Shown here piece by piece: positions 52,738 through 61,463 of a DNA stretch of 64,000 nt. Source of the DNA: Streptomyces sp. VRA16 Mangrove soil (lineage in GTDB: Bacteria; Actinomycetota; Actinomycetes; Streptomycetales; Streptomycetaceae); the NCBI RefSeq assembly GCF_017377775.1, contig NZ_JAFVLN010000001.1:1240001-1304000 (forward strand), given 5' to 3'. The notes beneath the pieces were generated by a model. That model saw only the letters and a program-made list of their open reading frames with translations. It was not told the origin of the DNA and ran no database searches. Positions within the stretch are counted from its first letter, which is position 1. Every line of letters starts with the position of its first letter. Position numbers and translations under genes: made by a program.

Positions 52738-53760
52738 ATGGCCGTAAGCGGGGGAGTACGAACGGTGTGGGAGCAGATGACGGCGGCCGACGTGCCGCCG
52801 GAGTACAGATTCGAGTGGTTCGCGCAGACCGTGTCCCAAGTACTGCTGCCCACCGCCTTCGAGACCCCGGACCCGAGTGCGTTCTACGCCCACGGTGGAC
52901 AACTCGCCCTGGGTGAGGCCCGGCTGGCCCGCTTCGCCTACGCCCCGCTGCACTCGCGGCGTACCCCGGCCCTGATCCGTCAGGGAGATCCGGAGCAGTA
53001 CCAACTCGCTCTCGTCACCGGCGGATCCGCCTGGTTCGCGCAGCAGGGCGGAGAAGCCGAGCTGGCGGTCGGCGACATGGCACTGTGGGACACCTCCCGC
53101 CCCTACCGGTCCGGCTCGGGAACGGACGGCCGCGGCGTGGAGGTCCTCGTCCTCCAGATCCCCAAGGAAAGCATGCCATTGCGCTCCCAGCACATGGACA
53201 GACTCCTCGCCCGGCGCATTCGCGGTGGCGCGGGCCTGTCCGGGATTCTGGCCGGCTTCCTGACCGATCTCGCGCGCAAGGGCCCCGACTGCTTGCCCGG
53301 CGAACTCGACGTGCTGGAGGCGATGGTGGTGGATCTGGCCGCCTCATGCCTGGCGGGACACCTCGGCGCCACGGCCCAACAGCCTGCAGAGCTCCGATCC
53401 CATCTGCTGCTTCGCCGGATCCGCACCTTCATCGACCACCACGTGGCAGACCCTGATCTGACCCCGCGCGTCGTAGCCGAACGGCACCATCTCTCCCTGC
53501 GCAGCTTGTACGCCCTGTTCCGGGACGAGCCCGAAAGCGTCGCCGCCACGATCCGCCGCCGTCGGCTCGAACGCTGCCGAGACGATCTGGCCCGCCCCGA
53601 GATGAGTCGGGAACCGATCCAGTTGATCGCCGCCCGCTGGGGGTTCGCCAGCGCCACCGCTTTCAGCCGCACCTTCCGAGCCGCTTATGGCATCACTCCC
53701 CACGACTACCGAGCCCACGCCCTGCAGCACGCGGACGAGACCCAGAGTGTGTCCGGCTGA
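52738..53760 (+). CDS. AraC-family regulator with AraC-binding-like N-terminal domain
   Basis: The 340-residue protein has an AraC_binding_2-type N-terminal domain (VPPEYRFEWFAQTVSQVLLP; GDMALWDTSRPYRSGSG) and a C-terminal AraC DNA-binding domain (about 225-325; RHHLSLRSLYALFRDEPESV and IQLIAARWGFASATAFSRTF). A GTG at 52765 has better ribosome spacing (GGGGGAG) than the ATG at 52738, and is also a possible start. A palindrome lies just upstream. Target genes unknown; the adjacent phosphotransferase is divergent. Confidence 0.87.
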   Translation: MAVSGGVRTVWEQMTAADVPPEYRFEWFAQTVSQVLLPTAFETPDPSAFYAHGGQLALGEARLARFAYAPLHSRRTPALIRQGDPEQYQLALVTGGSAWFAQQGGEAELAVGDMALWDTSRPYRSGSGTDGRGVEVLVLQIPKESMPLRSQHMDRLLARRIRGGAGLSGILAGFLTDLARKGPDCLPGELDVLEAMVVDLAASCLAGHLGATAQQPAELRSHLLLRRIRTFIDHHVADPDLTPRVVAERHHLSLRSLYALFRDEPESVAATIRRRRLERCRDDLARPEMSREPIQLIAARWGFASATAFSRTFRAAYGITPHDYRAHALQHADETQSVSG

Positions 53761-54143
53761 GCATGAAGTCGAGGGGTGAGGGCCGCGATCGCGACCGGTG
53801 CGGAGGGCATCTTCGTCCTCTGCACAGAGGGCGCCGAGACAGTGTGCCGGCAGGTCACGGACCACCAGCCGCGCATGCAGCGCACTGAACGCTTGCCCCG
53901 TGACCCAGTGACCTTCCCGGACAGAACACTGGACGCCGCAGCTCCGGCCCGCGGCATACGCGGTCGCCCTGTCCGCACGGAGAGTCAAGTAACCGTGCAT
54001 GCAGTGCACATCGCGCACGGTGTAGTGCGCCATAGCATCGGGCTGCCCCGGACGGACGTAGGACGTTCGGCACGTACGGGGGCACTGCGACCGGAGATCG
54101 ACTGCCCCACCGCGCAAACCCGGTGAGGCCCGAACAGGAGTCC
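53761..54143. other. Intergenic stretch without supported gene
   Basis: About 380 bases. Frames are open on both strands but have no recognisable domain or ribosome site at a start. The promoter of the following secreted protein gene must be here; TAGGAC near 54058 is a candidate -10. Confidence 0.3.
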
Positions 54144-54554
54144 ATGATGAGAACGGGGAAGGGCATGACCAGGCTCGGTGTGGCGGCAGCGCTCGCCGCA
54201 TGCGTCCTGGTGGGCGGCGGCGCGGCCCAGGCCAGTACGACCGCTCCCACCGTCGGAGACGGGTACGCGAACAACACGCACGCTGTGTGGTGCATCCAGG
54301 AGAGCCTGAACTACTTCAGCAGAAACGCTGCGGGCCAGTACCCGCAGGTGCCCATCGTCAGTGAGGACGGCGTGTGGGGACCGGCGACGAAGGCCGCGGT
54401 GATCGCGTTCCAGAAGAACATCGACGGACTGACTCCCGACGGATACGTGGGGCCGCACACCGGCTACGACCTCATGTACTACGGGGACCCCTACTACATG
54501 GGCACGATCAACTCTCCGGGCTACTGCTACCAGTACGTTCCTACGAACCGCTGA
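54144..54554 (+). CDS. Secreted peptidoglycan-binding-domain protein
   Basis: From ATG codons at 54144/54147 (ACAGGAG upstream) the product has a Sec signal (GVAAALAACVLVGGGAAQAS) and a single PG_binding_1 domain (VSEDGVWGPATKAAVIAFQK, then NIDGLTPDGYVGPHTGYDLM). Two Cys (WCIQ and GYCYQY) may pair. It should bind the cell wall outside the membrane. About 135 residues; no catalytic domain. A strong terminator follows. Confidence 0.8.
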   Translation: MMRTGKGMTRLGVAAALAACVLVGGGAAQASTTAPTVGDGYANNTHAVWCIQESLNYFSRNAAGQYPQVPIVSEDGVWGPATKAAVIAFQKNIDGLTPDGYVGPHTGYDLMYYGDPYYMGTINSPGYCYQYVPTNR

Positions 54555-54577
54555 CGGATCGTAGAGCTAGCGGACGA

Positions 54578-54616
54578 CTGAGTTTCCCCGGTTGTCGGCG
54601 GCCGGGGAACACTCAG
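54578..54616. terminator. Bidirectional hairpin terminator
   Basis: CTGAGTTTCCCCGG (54578-54591) pairs with CCGGGGAACACTCAG (54602-54616), with a small bulge. It separates the secreted protein gene from the convergent STAS gene. Confidence 0.7.
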
Positions 54617-54684
54617 TCCGGGACCGCGGATTGCCTTGCGCGGTCGCCGGTGGGGGAGGCGTGGCGGCTCTGCTGAGCCGGGTG

Positions 54685-55047
54685 TCACTCCTGGAGTGCG
54701 AGCGCCTCCGTCAGGGTCGGCATCGGCTGAAGCCGTCCCGTGAGCCCGGCCAGCCTCATCAGCCTCAGTACGAAGGGATGGGGACAGACCAGACGCCAGG
54801 AGCCTCGCCGCTCCAGAACACGCCGGTTCGCACGGCACAGAAGCTCCATCCCCGTGCAGTCGATGAACCGCACGGGGGACAGATCGATGACGAGATGGAT
54901 CCCCGGCTGTGCCGTGACCTCGTCAAGGATCGGCCCGATCCACAGAACAGCACTGATGTCTATCTCGCCGTGCAATTCGAGCACCACATGCCCGGCCCGC
55001 ACGTACTGACGCAGTCTGTCCGACCTCAATGCCTTCGGCATGTGCAT
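54685..55047 (-). CDS. STAS-domain anti-sigma factor antagonist-like protein
   Basis: The 120-residue protein is a single STAS domain (VVLELHGEIDISAVLWIGPI; LVIDLSPVRFIDCTGMELLC). Such proteins bind anti-sigma kinases and are switched off by phosphorylation at a Ser/Thr in the DSSG-type loop. Here the loop is DCTG, so only the Thr could be phosphorylated. The ATG at 55047 has GGGGGAG eight bases upstream. No anti-sigma factor gene is adjacent, as is common for the many orphan antagonists of Streptomyces. Confidence 0.84.
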   Translation of the reverse strand: MHMPKALRSDRLRQYVRAGHVVLELHGEIDISAVLWIGPILDEVTAQPGIHLVIDLSPVRFIDCTGMELLCRANRRVLERRGSWRLVCPHPFVLRLMRLAGLTGRLQPMPTLTEALALQE

Positions 55048-55622
55048 ATATGCAACTCCCCCTTTGTGCAACGAAATCCGAAGCGCGCCGGGGTCTGGGG
55101 GCGCCTGAGGGCTGGTCAGCCTACAGTTCGCGCCAACGCTGCGAGGGCACTCCTCATCTCCTCGCACCTTCGCGTGTAATGCAGTCCACCCACTTGACAT
55201 ATGCCCGAGGCCTTGCAGGGCATTCTTTGTTTTGCCCTCAAGTTGGCCAGATGCGCGGTCGATTACGCCCAAGTACTGCGATAGACAAACCGCTTGGGGC
55301 GCCATCTCCCGACCTTGTCCGTGGCATCCCAGGGGCGCTCGTGGGGCCACCAGGGCACCTCGGCCCACCTTGAGCGCAGCCAGCCCGTGAGCTGCGGACG
55401 GCACTACTGGGGAGGGGATCGTCCGCACGCCGACGCTCCGGGCTGGCACCCTTCCTGCGCGTGCGGATACGTCCAGGACGCGGGCTGGATCCGGTCGTGG
55501 GTGCCGACTGCTCTGCCGAGGTCCGTGAAGACGACCGCCTGTTTTGAACGGTATTGACCTCAAGCCCAGTTGAGGTTCTACGGTGGCGTGTGCCGATGCC
55601 GACGGACCCGAGAGGGATGCTC
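55048..55622. other. Intergenic stretch ending in a MerR/SoxR-type promoter
   Basis: About 570 bases between divergent genes. GC is lower than in the neighbouring genes and no frame is convincing on either strand. The right end holds the promoter described in the next entry. Confidence 0.4.
55554..55584 (+). promoter_or_regulatory. MerR/SoxR-type promoter with 19-base spacer
   Basis: TTGACC (55554-55559) and TACGGT (55579-55584) are spaced 19 bases, too long for normal sigma use and the hallmark of MerR-family activation. The spacer holds CCTCAAGCCCAGTTGAGG (55558-55575), which matches the SoxR box plan CCTCAAG-N4-CTTGAGG except for one position. It points to the gene at 55623. No MerR-family gene lies in this window. 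Confidence 0.6.
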
Positions 55623-55928
55623 ATGAAGACGCTCGTACTCGGCAGGACGCCCGCCAGGGTCACGGAGGTGCTGGCCACGTTGCGCGCGGACGGATTCGAC
55701 GCGGAGGGTGTGAGCGCCGACGACGAGGCCAGGAAACTCCTTGAGACCGGCCGGTTCGCAGTCCTGATCATCGGTGGGGGTGTGGGGTCCGAATCCCGCG
55801 CGGAACTCAAGCGGTTCGCCGCGCGGCACCAGGTGCGCCGAGTGATCGACGGAGCGCTGACAGCCCCCTTCGATGCCTATGTGCGGCGGGAGTTCGAGCC
55901 GTTGATCCGCGCCGCCATGGACGCCTGA
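55623..55928 (+). CDS. Small Rossmann-like protein under a MerR/SoxR-type promoter
   Basis: The 101-residue protein begins MKTLVLGRTPARVTEVLATL and has alternating strands and helices (FAVLIIGGGVGSESRAELKR). This resembles a receiver-like or NAD-type half-Rossmann fold, but no phospho-acceptor or cofactor motif is clear. The ATG at 55623 has GAGGG upstream. The promoter with a 19-base spacer and SoxR-like box lies about 40 bases before it, so it is likely induced by redox-active compounds or another MerR effector. Function unknown. Confidence 0.7.
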   Translation: MKTLVLGRTPARVTEVLATLRADGFDAEGVSADDEARKLLETGRFAVLIIGGGVGSESRAELKRFAARHQVRRVIDGALTAPFDAYVRREFEPLIRAAMDA

Positions 55929-56108
55929 CTGACCTCGACGGCGCTGGGCAGCACACCGGCGACGCCGCAGTCGGCTCGTCGGTACGGTCCACGCGCTCGC
56001 CCCGGAGCTGAACAACTGGCCGGCCAGGAACCGAAGAGGCCCGCTGGCTCATGTCCTCCATCGCGTCGGCCTACCCGTCTTCACGGCCCTGGGACGAGGC
56101 TGGGGCGC

Positions 56109-56684
56109 TCAGTCGTTCCGGCCCGCAGGCTTGAGGCGCAGCGCCGACACGAGGAAGAAGACGCCGCCGAGGAACGCGTATCCGGCGAGATTCCTGAGCG
56201 TGGCGGCGCCGTTGCCGGCCTGGAGGAAGAAGCTCACGCCGGCGAGGGTGGAGATGGCCCCGCTCACGATCATCGGCCACTGTCCGCCCCATTGGCGCCG
56301 GACCAGGCCCAACGCGAGTTGCGTGACACCCGCGGTGACGGCCCAGACGCCCCAGACCCGCAGGACGGCCGGGATGCCGGAGGCGAGTGCGACCGCCAGG
56401 GCGACAGCGGTGAGAACGCTGAGCCCGATGTTCACGTACAGCCTCGTGAGGGCGCTGCCGGCCGCCCGGGTCGACCGCAGGTCGACCACCGCGCAGGCCG
56501 CGTCGAAGAGGGGATAGAGCACCAGCAGCGTCCGGCCGGCCAGGTTCAGGCTGTCGGCTGTCGTGAACAGCAGGGCCGCCCAGACGGCAGCGAACGCGAA
56601 ACGCAGGAGGTAAAGCTTGCGCAGAGCTGCGGGCAGCGGGGTCCCGGTGAGGGGAGCGGGCTGCTGACTGACGACGGTGTTCAT
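56109..56684 (-). CDS. Six-helix membrane protein (DUF308/HdeD-like)
   Basis: The 191-residue protein has about six hydrophobic segments (LYLLRFAFAAVWAALLFTTA; TLLVLYPLFDAACAVVDLRS; AISTLAGVSFFLQAG; YAFLGGVFFLVSALRLKP). The pattern resembles DUF308 membrane proteins. It is divergent from a TetR gene and its promoter region holds one arm of a 19-base inverted repeat, so it is the likely target of that regulator. Function unknown; a role in acid or envelope stress is only a family-level guess. Confidence 0.75.
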   Translation of the reverse strand: MNTVVSQQPAPLTGTPLPAALRKLYLLRFAFAAVWAALLFTTADSLNLAGRTLLVLYPLFDAACAVVDLRSTRAAGSALTRLYVNIGLSVLTAVALAVALASGIPAVLRVWGVWAVTAGVTQLALGLVRRQWGGQWPMIVSGAISTLAGVSFFLQAGNGAATLRNLAGYAFLGGVFFLVSALRLKPAGRND

Positions 56685-56703
56685 GGCGAACCGCCTTCCA
56701 GGT

Positions 56704-56775
56704 GAGGGAGAACGTTCGGTCTCATTTCATCATTGAGGGCCTCCTGTTCGATGTCAAGACCGAACGTTCTCCCTC
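56704..56775. promoter_or_regulatory. Two 19-base operator copies in inverted orientation
   Basis: GAGGGAGAACGTTCGGTCT (56704-56722) is the exact reverse complement of AGACCGAACGTTCTCCCTC (56757-56775). Each contains the palindrome GAACGTTC. They lie next to the start of the membrane protein gene and of the TetR gene, so a TetR dimer probably binds each and represses both. Confidence 0.75.
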
Positions 56776-56793
56776 GGCTGTAAGGTGGGATCC

Positions 56794-57381
56794 ATGAGCC
56801 GGAAGACAAAAGAGGGCAGCACGTCCGAGGCCCGAGCGCGGCTGCTCGGGACGGCGGTCAGGATTTTCTACGCGGAGGGGATCCACTCCGTCGGCGTCGA
56901 CCGGATCATCGAGGAAGCGCAGGTGACCCGGGCCACCCTGTATCGCCACTTCTCCGGCAAGGAAGATCTCGTCCTCGCCTACCTCCACCAGGCCGACCAG
57001 GGCGTCAGAGCGCAACTGGCGAGCGCCCAGGAGGGTGCTCGGAGCCCGGACGGCAAGGTGCGCGCGGTCGGCCGCGCCATCGCGGAGGGCATCCGGTCGG
57101 AGGGCTTCCGCGGCTGCGCCTTCCTCAACGCCGCAGCCGAGTACCCCGATCCGGCACATCCGATCCACCAGGCCGTTCTCGCTCACCGGAAGTGGTTCCT
57201 CGACATGGTCACGGACCTGCTGGCGCAGGTCGGCGACGCGCCCGCCGAGGCGGCGGGGCGGCACTTCGTCATGCTCCGGGACGGAGCCATGGCCGCGGGA
57301 TGCCTTTCCGATGCCGGACTGGTCACCGAGACGTTCCTGGAGGGCGTCGAAGGGATCCTGCAGGCGCGTTCGGCAAGCTGA
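56794..57381 (+). CDS. TetR/AcrR-family regulator
   Basis: The 195-residue protein has a TetR helix-turn-helix (SVGVDRIIEEAQVTRATLYR, then HFSGKEDLVLAYLH) and a C-terminal domain like TetR_C_6/LmrA-type members (GRAIAEGIRSEGFRGCAFLN). The ATG at 56794 has AAGGTGGGA upstream. It is divergent from the DUF308-like gene, and 19-base inverted operators lie between them. It most likely represses itself and that gene. Confidence 0.9.
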   Translation: MSRKTKEGSTSEARARLLGTAVRIFYAEGIHSVGVDRIIEEAQVTRATLYRHFSGKEDLVLAYLHQADQGVRAQLASAQEGARSPDGKVRAVGRAIAEGIRSEGFRGCAFLNAAAEYPDPAHPIHQAVLAHRKWFLDMVTDLLAQVGDAPAEAAGRHFVMLRDGAMAAGCLSDAGLVTETFLEGVEGILQARSAS

Positions 57382-57681
57382 ACGGACACCTGAGGCGCAG
57401 CTCGCCGTCGCCTCGACACTCCTCGACTCGACAGGCCTGACGGGGGAGGCCATGGGCGAAGGCGGCGGGCACTGCGAGGAGTTGGGTGGCAGGGGGCGCT
57501 GGTGGGCGGCGTCGGCGGGACACCTGGCCGAGGTCCGCCCGGGTGGTGCGGGCGGACCTCGGTGCCTATTTAAATGAGTGTTGGGCTAACCCATTGAATA
57601 ACTCCCGTTCCCTGATTAACGTCCGGCGCAGCCGCCCCCTCCGCGTACCTCTTTCACCCTCAAGGGATCGGACGAACCGCC
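57382..57681. other. Intergenic stretch before the GH43-like gene
   Basis: Three hundred bases. The last 120 are unusually A/T-rich for this genome and include TGGGCTAACCCA (57582-57593), an inverted repeat TGGG/CCCA, which may be an operator for the hydrolase gene. No gene is supported. Confidence 0.4.
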
Positions 57682-59670
57682 TTGCTGCCACGCCCCTTCA
57701 CGACGACGCCCGCCGGCGCCGGCACCAGCCGACGCTCCGTCCTGCGCGCCGCCGCCGGACTCGCCGCGCTGCCGCTCGTCGCCGCGCTGCCCGCCACCGA
57801 CGCATCGGCGGCCTCGACCGATGCCGCACAAGGCACCGCCTTCACTCCCGGCGAGCCGTGGCGTGACACCGCGGGCAACGTCATCCAGGCCCACGGCGGC
57901 CAGGTCGTCGCCGCCCAGGACAAGGACGGCGCCCGGATCTGGTACTGGTACGGCGAGGACCGCAGCAACGGCTACTACAACAGCCCCGGCGTGCACGTGT
58001 ACTCCTCGCACGACCTGCGCAACTGGGCCGACGAGGGCCTCGCGCTGCGCGCGATGGAGTCGGCCGACCAGTTCGACAGCGACACGTACTTCAGCACCCT
58101 GTACGCGGACTACGACGCCGATCAGCGCGCCGCCGTCTACCGTGACCTCGGCACGCACCAGGTCAGCACCAGCGTCAATCCGGCGATCATCGAGCGGCCC
58201 AAGGTCATCCGCAACGCCCGTACGGGCAAGTGGGTCATGTGGATCCACGCCGACGGGCCCTCCGCCTCCTCCAACGCCCAGTACGCCAAGGCGCGGGCCG
58301 GTGTGGCGGTCGCGGACTCGCCGACCGGACCGTTCCGCTACATCGACAGCTACCGGCTGCACGTCGCCCCCGAGGGCGAGGACAACTACTACCCGTCCAG
58401 CCCGGGCATGGCCCGCGACATGAACCTCTTCGTCGACGACGACGGGACGGCGTACATCATCTACTCCAGCGAGGAGAACTACTCGCTGTTCGTCTCGCGT
58501 CTCGACGCCGACTACACCTACCTGGCCACCGCGCCCGAACAGGCCGTCAAGGGCGTCGACTTCACGCGCCCCTACATCGGCGCGCACCGCGAGGCCCCCG
58601 CCCTGTTCAAGTTCGACGGCACCTACTACCTGATCACCTCCGGTGCCACCGGCTGGGACCCCAACCCGGCCTCCTACGCCACCGCGACGGACATCCTCGG
58701 AGAGTGGACCGATCACGGGAACCCGGCGACCGACACCGGCGCCTCGACCACGTACACGTCGCAGTCCACCTCCGTGATCCCGGTCGATCCGAAGGCCGGG
58801 AAGTACGTGTACATGGGAGACCGGTGGACCCCGTCCGACCTCGCGAACTCGCCCTACATATGGCTGCCGTTGAGGTTCGGCGAGGGCGACTCCATGACGC
58901 TGCCGTGGCTCGACAGCTGGACCCTGGAGGACGACCTCACGGCGCAGGCCCGCTACACCGTGGACGCGGAACTGCCCGCCCACGTCTGGCTCGGCACCAC
59001 CCCCGACCTGCCGAGCACGGTCGCGTACGTCTCCGGCGGCAGGCAGCGCGTCTCGCGGGTCACCTGGGACACCAGCGGACTCGTCCGGCCGGGGCTCTGC
59101 ACCGTCACCGGCACACTCGTCGACTTCGCCGGGCGCACCTTCACACGCGACCTGCTCGTCGTGCCGAAGCGACTGCGGTACGCGGTGAACGCGGGCGGCA
59201 ACACCACCGACGACTGGAACCGGATCGTCGCGGTGGCACGGCGCTCGGGCACCGTCCTCAACTCCGTACCGGAGCAGGCGCTCGGCGCGGACGCGACCAC
59301 CGGCGCCACCTGGGGCTACACCGGCGAGGGCAGCAAGGCGCGCAGTGTCTCCGGCGGCGACATCTACACCACGCTGCGCTACGCCGTCTCCGGGCGGACC
59401 CTCACGTACACGCTCGGCGGCCTCGACACCTCCCGCAGGTACACGGTGCACACCGGCTACTACGACCCGTGGCCGTGGGCGAACCGTGCCGCACGGGTCA
59501 CCGTGAACGGCACGGTCGTCGACGAGCAGCGACTGTTCACCGATGAGCCGGTCGCCGGCGCGTACACCGGGATCAGTCCGGACGCGGACGGTGTCATCAC
59601 GCTCGACGTGATCCCGACGCGGTCCCCAGACATCCAGTTGAGCTGGGTGATGGTGGCGGAGGAACGCTGA
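57682..59670 (+). CDS. Tat-exported GH43-like glycoside hydrolase (exo-beta-1,3-galactanase type)
   Basis: A twin-arginine signal (GTSRRSVLRAAAGLAALPLV) precedes a five-bladed beta-propeller domain. IQAHGGQVVAAQDKDGARIW starts the catalytic part, with IERPKVIRNARTGKWVMWIH and ISRDMN-like GMARDMNLFVDDDGTAYIIY further on, and IGAHREAPALFKFDGTYYLI carrying the acid. This order fits GH43 of the exo-beta-1,3-galactanase kind. Two beta-sandwich domains follow (from about residue 425). The start is a TTG at 57682. Extracellular arabinogalactan side-chain degradation is the likely role. It stands alone, with an A/T-rich promoter. Confidence 0.78.
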   Translation: MLPRPFTTTPAGAGTSRRSVLRAAAGLAALPLVAALPATDASAASTDAAQGTAFTPGEPWRDTAGNVIQAHGGQVVAAQDKDGARIWYWYGEDRSNGYYNSPGVHVYSSHDLRNWADEGLALRAMESADQFDSDTYFSTLYADYDADQRAAVYRDLGTHQVSTSVNPAIIERPKVIRNARTGKWVMWIHADGPSASSNAQYAKARAGVAVADSPTGPFRYIDSYRLHVAPEGEDNYYPSSPGMARDMNLFVDDDGTAYIIYSSEENYSLFVSRLDADYTYLATAPEQAVKGVDFTRPYIGAHREAPALFKFDGTYYLITSGATGWDPNPASYATATDILGEWTDHGNPATDTGASTTYTSQSTSVIPVDPKAGKYVYMGDRWTPSDLANSPYIWLPLRFGEGDSMTLPWLDSWTLEDDLTAQARYTVDAELPAHVWLGTTPDLPSTVAYVSGGRQRVSRVTWDTSGLVRPGLCTVTGTLVDFAGRTFTRDLLVVPKRLRYAVNAGGNTTDDWNRIVAVARRSGTVLNSVPEQALGADATTGATWGYTGEGSKARSVSGGDIYTTLRYAVSGRTLTYTLGGLDTSRRYTVHTGYYDPWPWANRAARVTVNGTVVDEQRLFTDEPVAGAYTGISPDADGVITLDVIPTRSPDIQLSWVMVAEER

Positions 59671-59834
59671 ACCAGGCGGTGAGCGTGCCCGGTCGCCGTG
59701 CGCCGCGGACGCGGTGTTCGGCGACCGGGGGCGCGTACGCCTCCGGGCCATGCTGCGACGGCCCGGAGGATGCTGAGGTGCGCGGCGAGGCCGAGAAGCC
59801 CGTCGGGGAGTCGGCGGGCCCTTGTTGCAGCAGT

Positions 59835-60584
59835 ATGGCCACCATGCGTAGAGGAGCAGGAGAGGGGCTGCGCCGACTGTGGCCATGGCGCGGGCGCGAC
59901 GAGGCAACGCGCTCTGAGATCAAGGCCGGCATCACCTCGTCCGGCGAGTCTCAGGACGCCCGCCCCTTCAGCAACGGCCCGCCCGGTCCTGCCGATGAGG
60001 TGCGAGCCGAAGCGGCGGGTGCCCGTGGGCCGCAGGTCAGCGGAGAGGGGGGCCGGGACGAGAGGACGCATCGACTGGCGATGCCGTCGTACCGTCCGGC
60101 CGTCATGGTCTTCTCGACCACGGAACCGGGACACGTGCATCTGCGCTTCGTCGGCTTGAAAGGGCGCTCCTCGCGTCTCTACCGACTGTCGGGCGACGGA
60201 ACCCCTGTCGCCGCGCGGATTCCGCTGCCGGTGGGGAGCGACAAGGTCTCGTTCCGCGTGTTCACTGCCGGCATCCGGAACGCGTGGACGGCGGCTGCGT
60301 CGCCGCTGCGCGAAGTCCCGCGTTTCCATGAGGAGATCAGCGGGACCGGTTCGGACCTCGTGCATTATCGAGGCGGACCTGGTCCAGGCGTCCTGCACTA
60401 TGCGGGCCCGAACCGGATCCAGTTGGAAGCGCTGGACGGCAGCCTCGTCTACCAGGGCCCGGTGGCAGAGAGCCGCGCCGGGGAGCACGTGTTCCAGTGG
60501 CCTGGGCGCGGCTACTACCAGGTGCGCTCCTCCGGGGCGTGGAGCCTGTCGATCGCGTACCCGCAGGCGGACCGTTGCGATTGA
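59835..60584 (+). CDS. Protein of unknown function
   Basis: From the ATG at 59835 the frame encodes 249 residues. The first 80 are basic and low-complexity (RRLWPWRGRDEATRSEIKAG), the rest looks like a beta-sandwich (VMVFSTTEPGHVHLRFVGLK; YYQVRSSGAWSLSIAYP). No signal peptide or catalytic motif is evident. A start nine bases further on is possible. I do not recognise the family. Confidence 0.5.
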   Translation: MATMRRGAGEGLRRLWPWRGRDEATRSEIKAGITSSGESQDARPFSNGPPGPADEVRAEAAGARGPQVSGEGGRDERTHRLAMPSYRPAVMVFSTTEPGHVHLRFVGLKGRSSRLYRLSGDGTPVAARIPLPVGSDKVSFRVFTAGIRNAWTAAASPLREVPRFHEEISGTGSDLVHYRGGPGPGVLHYAGPNRIQLEALDGSLVYQGPVAESRAGEHVFQWPGRGYYQVRSSGAWSLSIAYPQADRCD

Positions 60585-60705
60585 GCCTGCGCGTCGGGCC
60601 GATGAGTTGGCCCGTTGCGTGAAGTCTTTCCTGTGACAGCCCCGCCGCGCCGACGGATCGGGGAAGGCCGGATCCCCGTTGTCGCGGAGGAGAGATGAGG
60701 TCAGG

Positions 60706-60996
60706 ATGAACACTCCTGTTCGGCTGTACATGTCGTTGTCGCTGGACGGCTGTATCGCTGGTCCGGACGATCGGCCGGGGCAGGGGCCGGCCCCAGCACT
60801 TCTGCGAGCCGGGCAGGTGGACGAGAGGGAGATCCACCTGGTTCCGGTCCTTCTCGGGGACGGCCGACGGCTGTTCGATCAGCTGGGTGAGGAGCACATC
60901 GAACGCGACCTCGAACTCGACCTCGTCCGACGGCCCGAGGACCGGGACGTCACGCACCTCCGCTTCCGGGTGCACCGACCCGAGGAGGCAGCGTGA
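60706..60996 (+). CDS. RibD/DHFR-like reductase with large internal deletion
   Basis: The 96-residue product joins the N-terminal strand of a RibD C-terminal (DHFR-like) domain (VRLYMSLSLDGCIAGPDDRP) directly to the C-terminal end (LLRAGQVDEREIHLVPVLLG; DGRRLFDQL). Complete proteins of this type have about 180-200 residues, so roughly 95 middle residues with most of the NADPH site are missing, in frame. It is probably non-functional. It overlaps the VOC gene by four bases (GTGA), so it may remain as a translational leader for that gene. Confidence 0.7.
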   Translation: MNTPVRLYMSLSLDGCIAGPDDRPGQGPAPALLRAGQVDEREIHLVPVLLGDGRRLFDQLGEEHIERDLELDLVRRPEDRDVTHLRFRVHRPEEAA

Positions 60997-61406
60997 AGAC
61001 GCTCTTCGTCTCCTACCGCGTCACCGACCTGGACCGCTCGCTCGGCTTCTACACCGCCTTGGGCTACGAAGAACTGGGCAGAGTCGAGGCCGGCGACGCG
61101 GCCCGGCTCGTGATCCTCAAGTTCCCCGGCGAACCGGCGGCCTCCCTCGAACTGGTCCACCGCCCCGGCGACGGACCGGTCGAGGTGGGCACCGGCTTCG
61201 ACCACCTCGCGATCCAGGTGGAGGAAATCGCCACCACCCTGCAGGCACTGACCGATGCCGGTCTGGGCCCGGGACCTGTCCAGTACCCGGGCGGCGCGGA
61301 CGGCCCGAAGACGTTGTGGCTCACGGACCCGGACGGGTACCGGATCGAGATGGTGGAGTGGCCGTCCGGACACTCCGACGGCATCACTCCGGCAGACTTC
61401 GCGTGA
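60993..61406 (+). CDS. VOC-family (glyoxalase/bleomycin-resistance-like) protein
   Basis: The 137-residue protein has the two beta-alpha-beta-beta-beta halves of the VOC fold. TLFVSYRVTDLDRSLGFYTA begins the first and FDHLAIQVEEIATTLQALTD the second, with LWLTDPDGYRIEMVEWP as C-terminal metal strand. It is most like lactoylglutathione lyase-type proteins. Its GTG overlaps the end of the deleted RibD-like gene. Confidence 0.88.
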   Translation: MKTLFVSYRVTDLDRSLGFYTALGYEELGRVEAGDAARLVILKFPGEPAASLELVHRPGDGPVEVGTGFDHLAIQVEEIATTLQALTDAGLGPGPVQYPGGADGPKTLWLTDPDGYRIEMVEWPSGHSDGITPADFA

Positions 61407-61463
61407 GACGCCGGGACCGGTCTGCGGAGCGCGAACTGTTGTCGTGGCGGTCACCGCGGTCGT

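Noticed and set aside
53344..54201. Minus-strand frame antisense to the AraC gene and beyond
   Set aside because: No domain recognised and codon pattern fits a shadow in its overlapping half.
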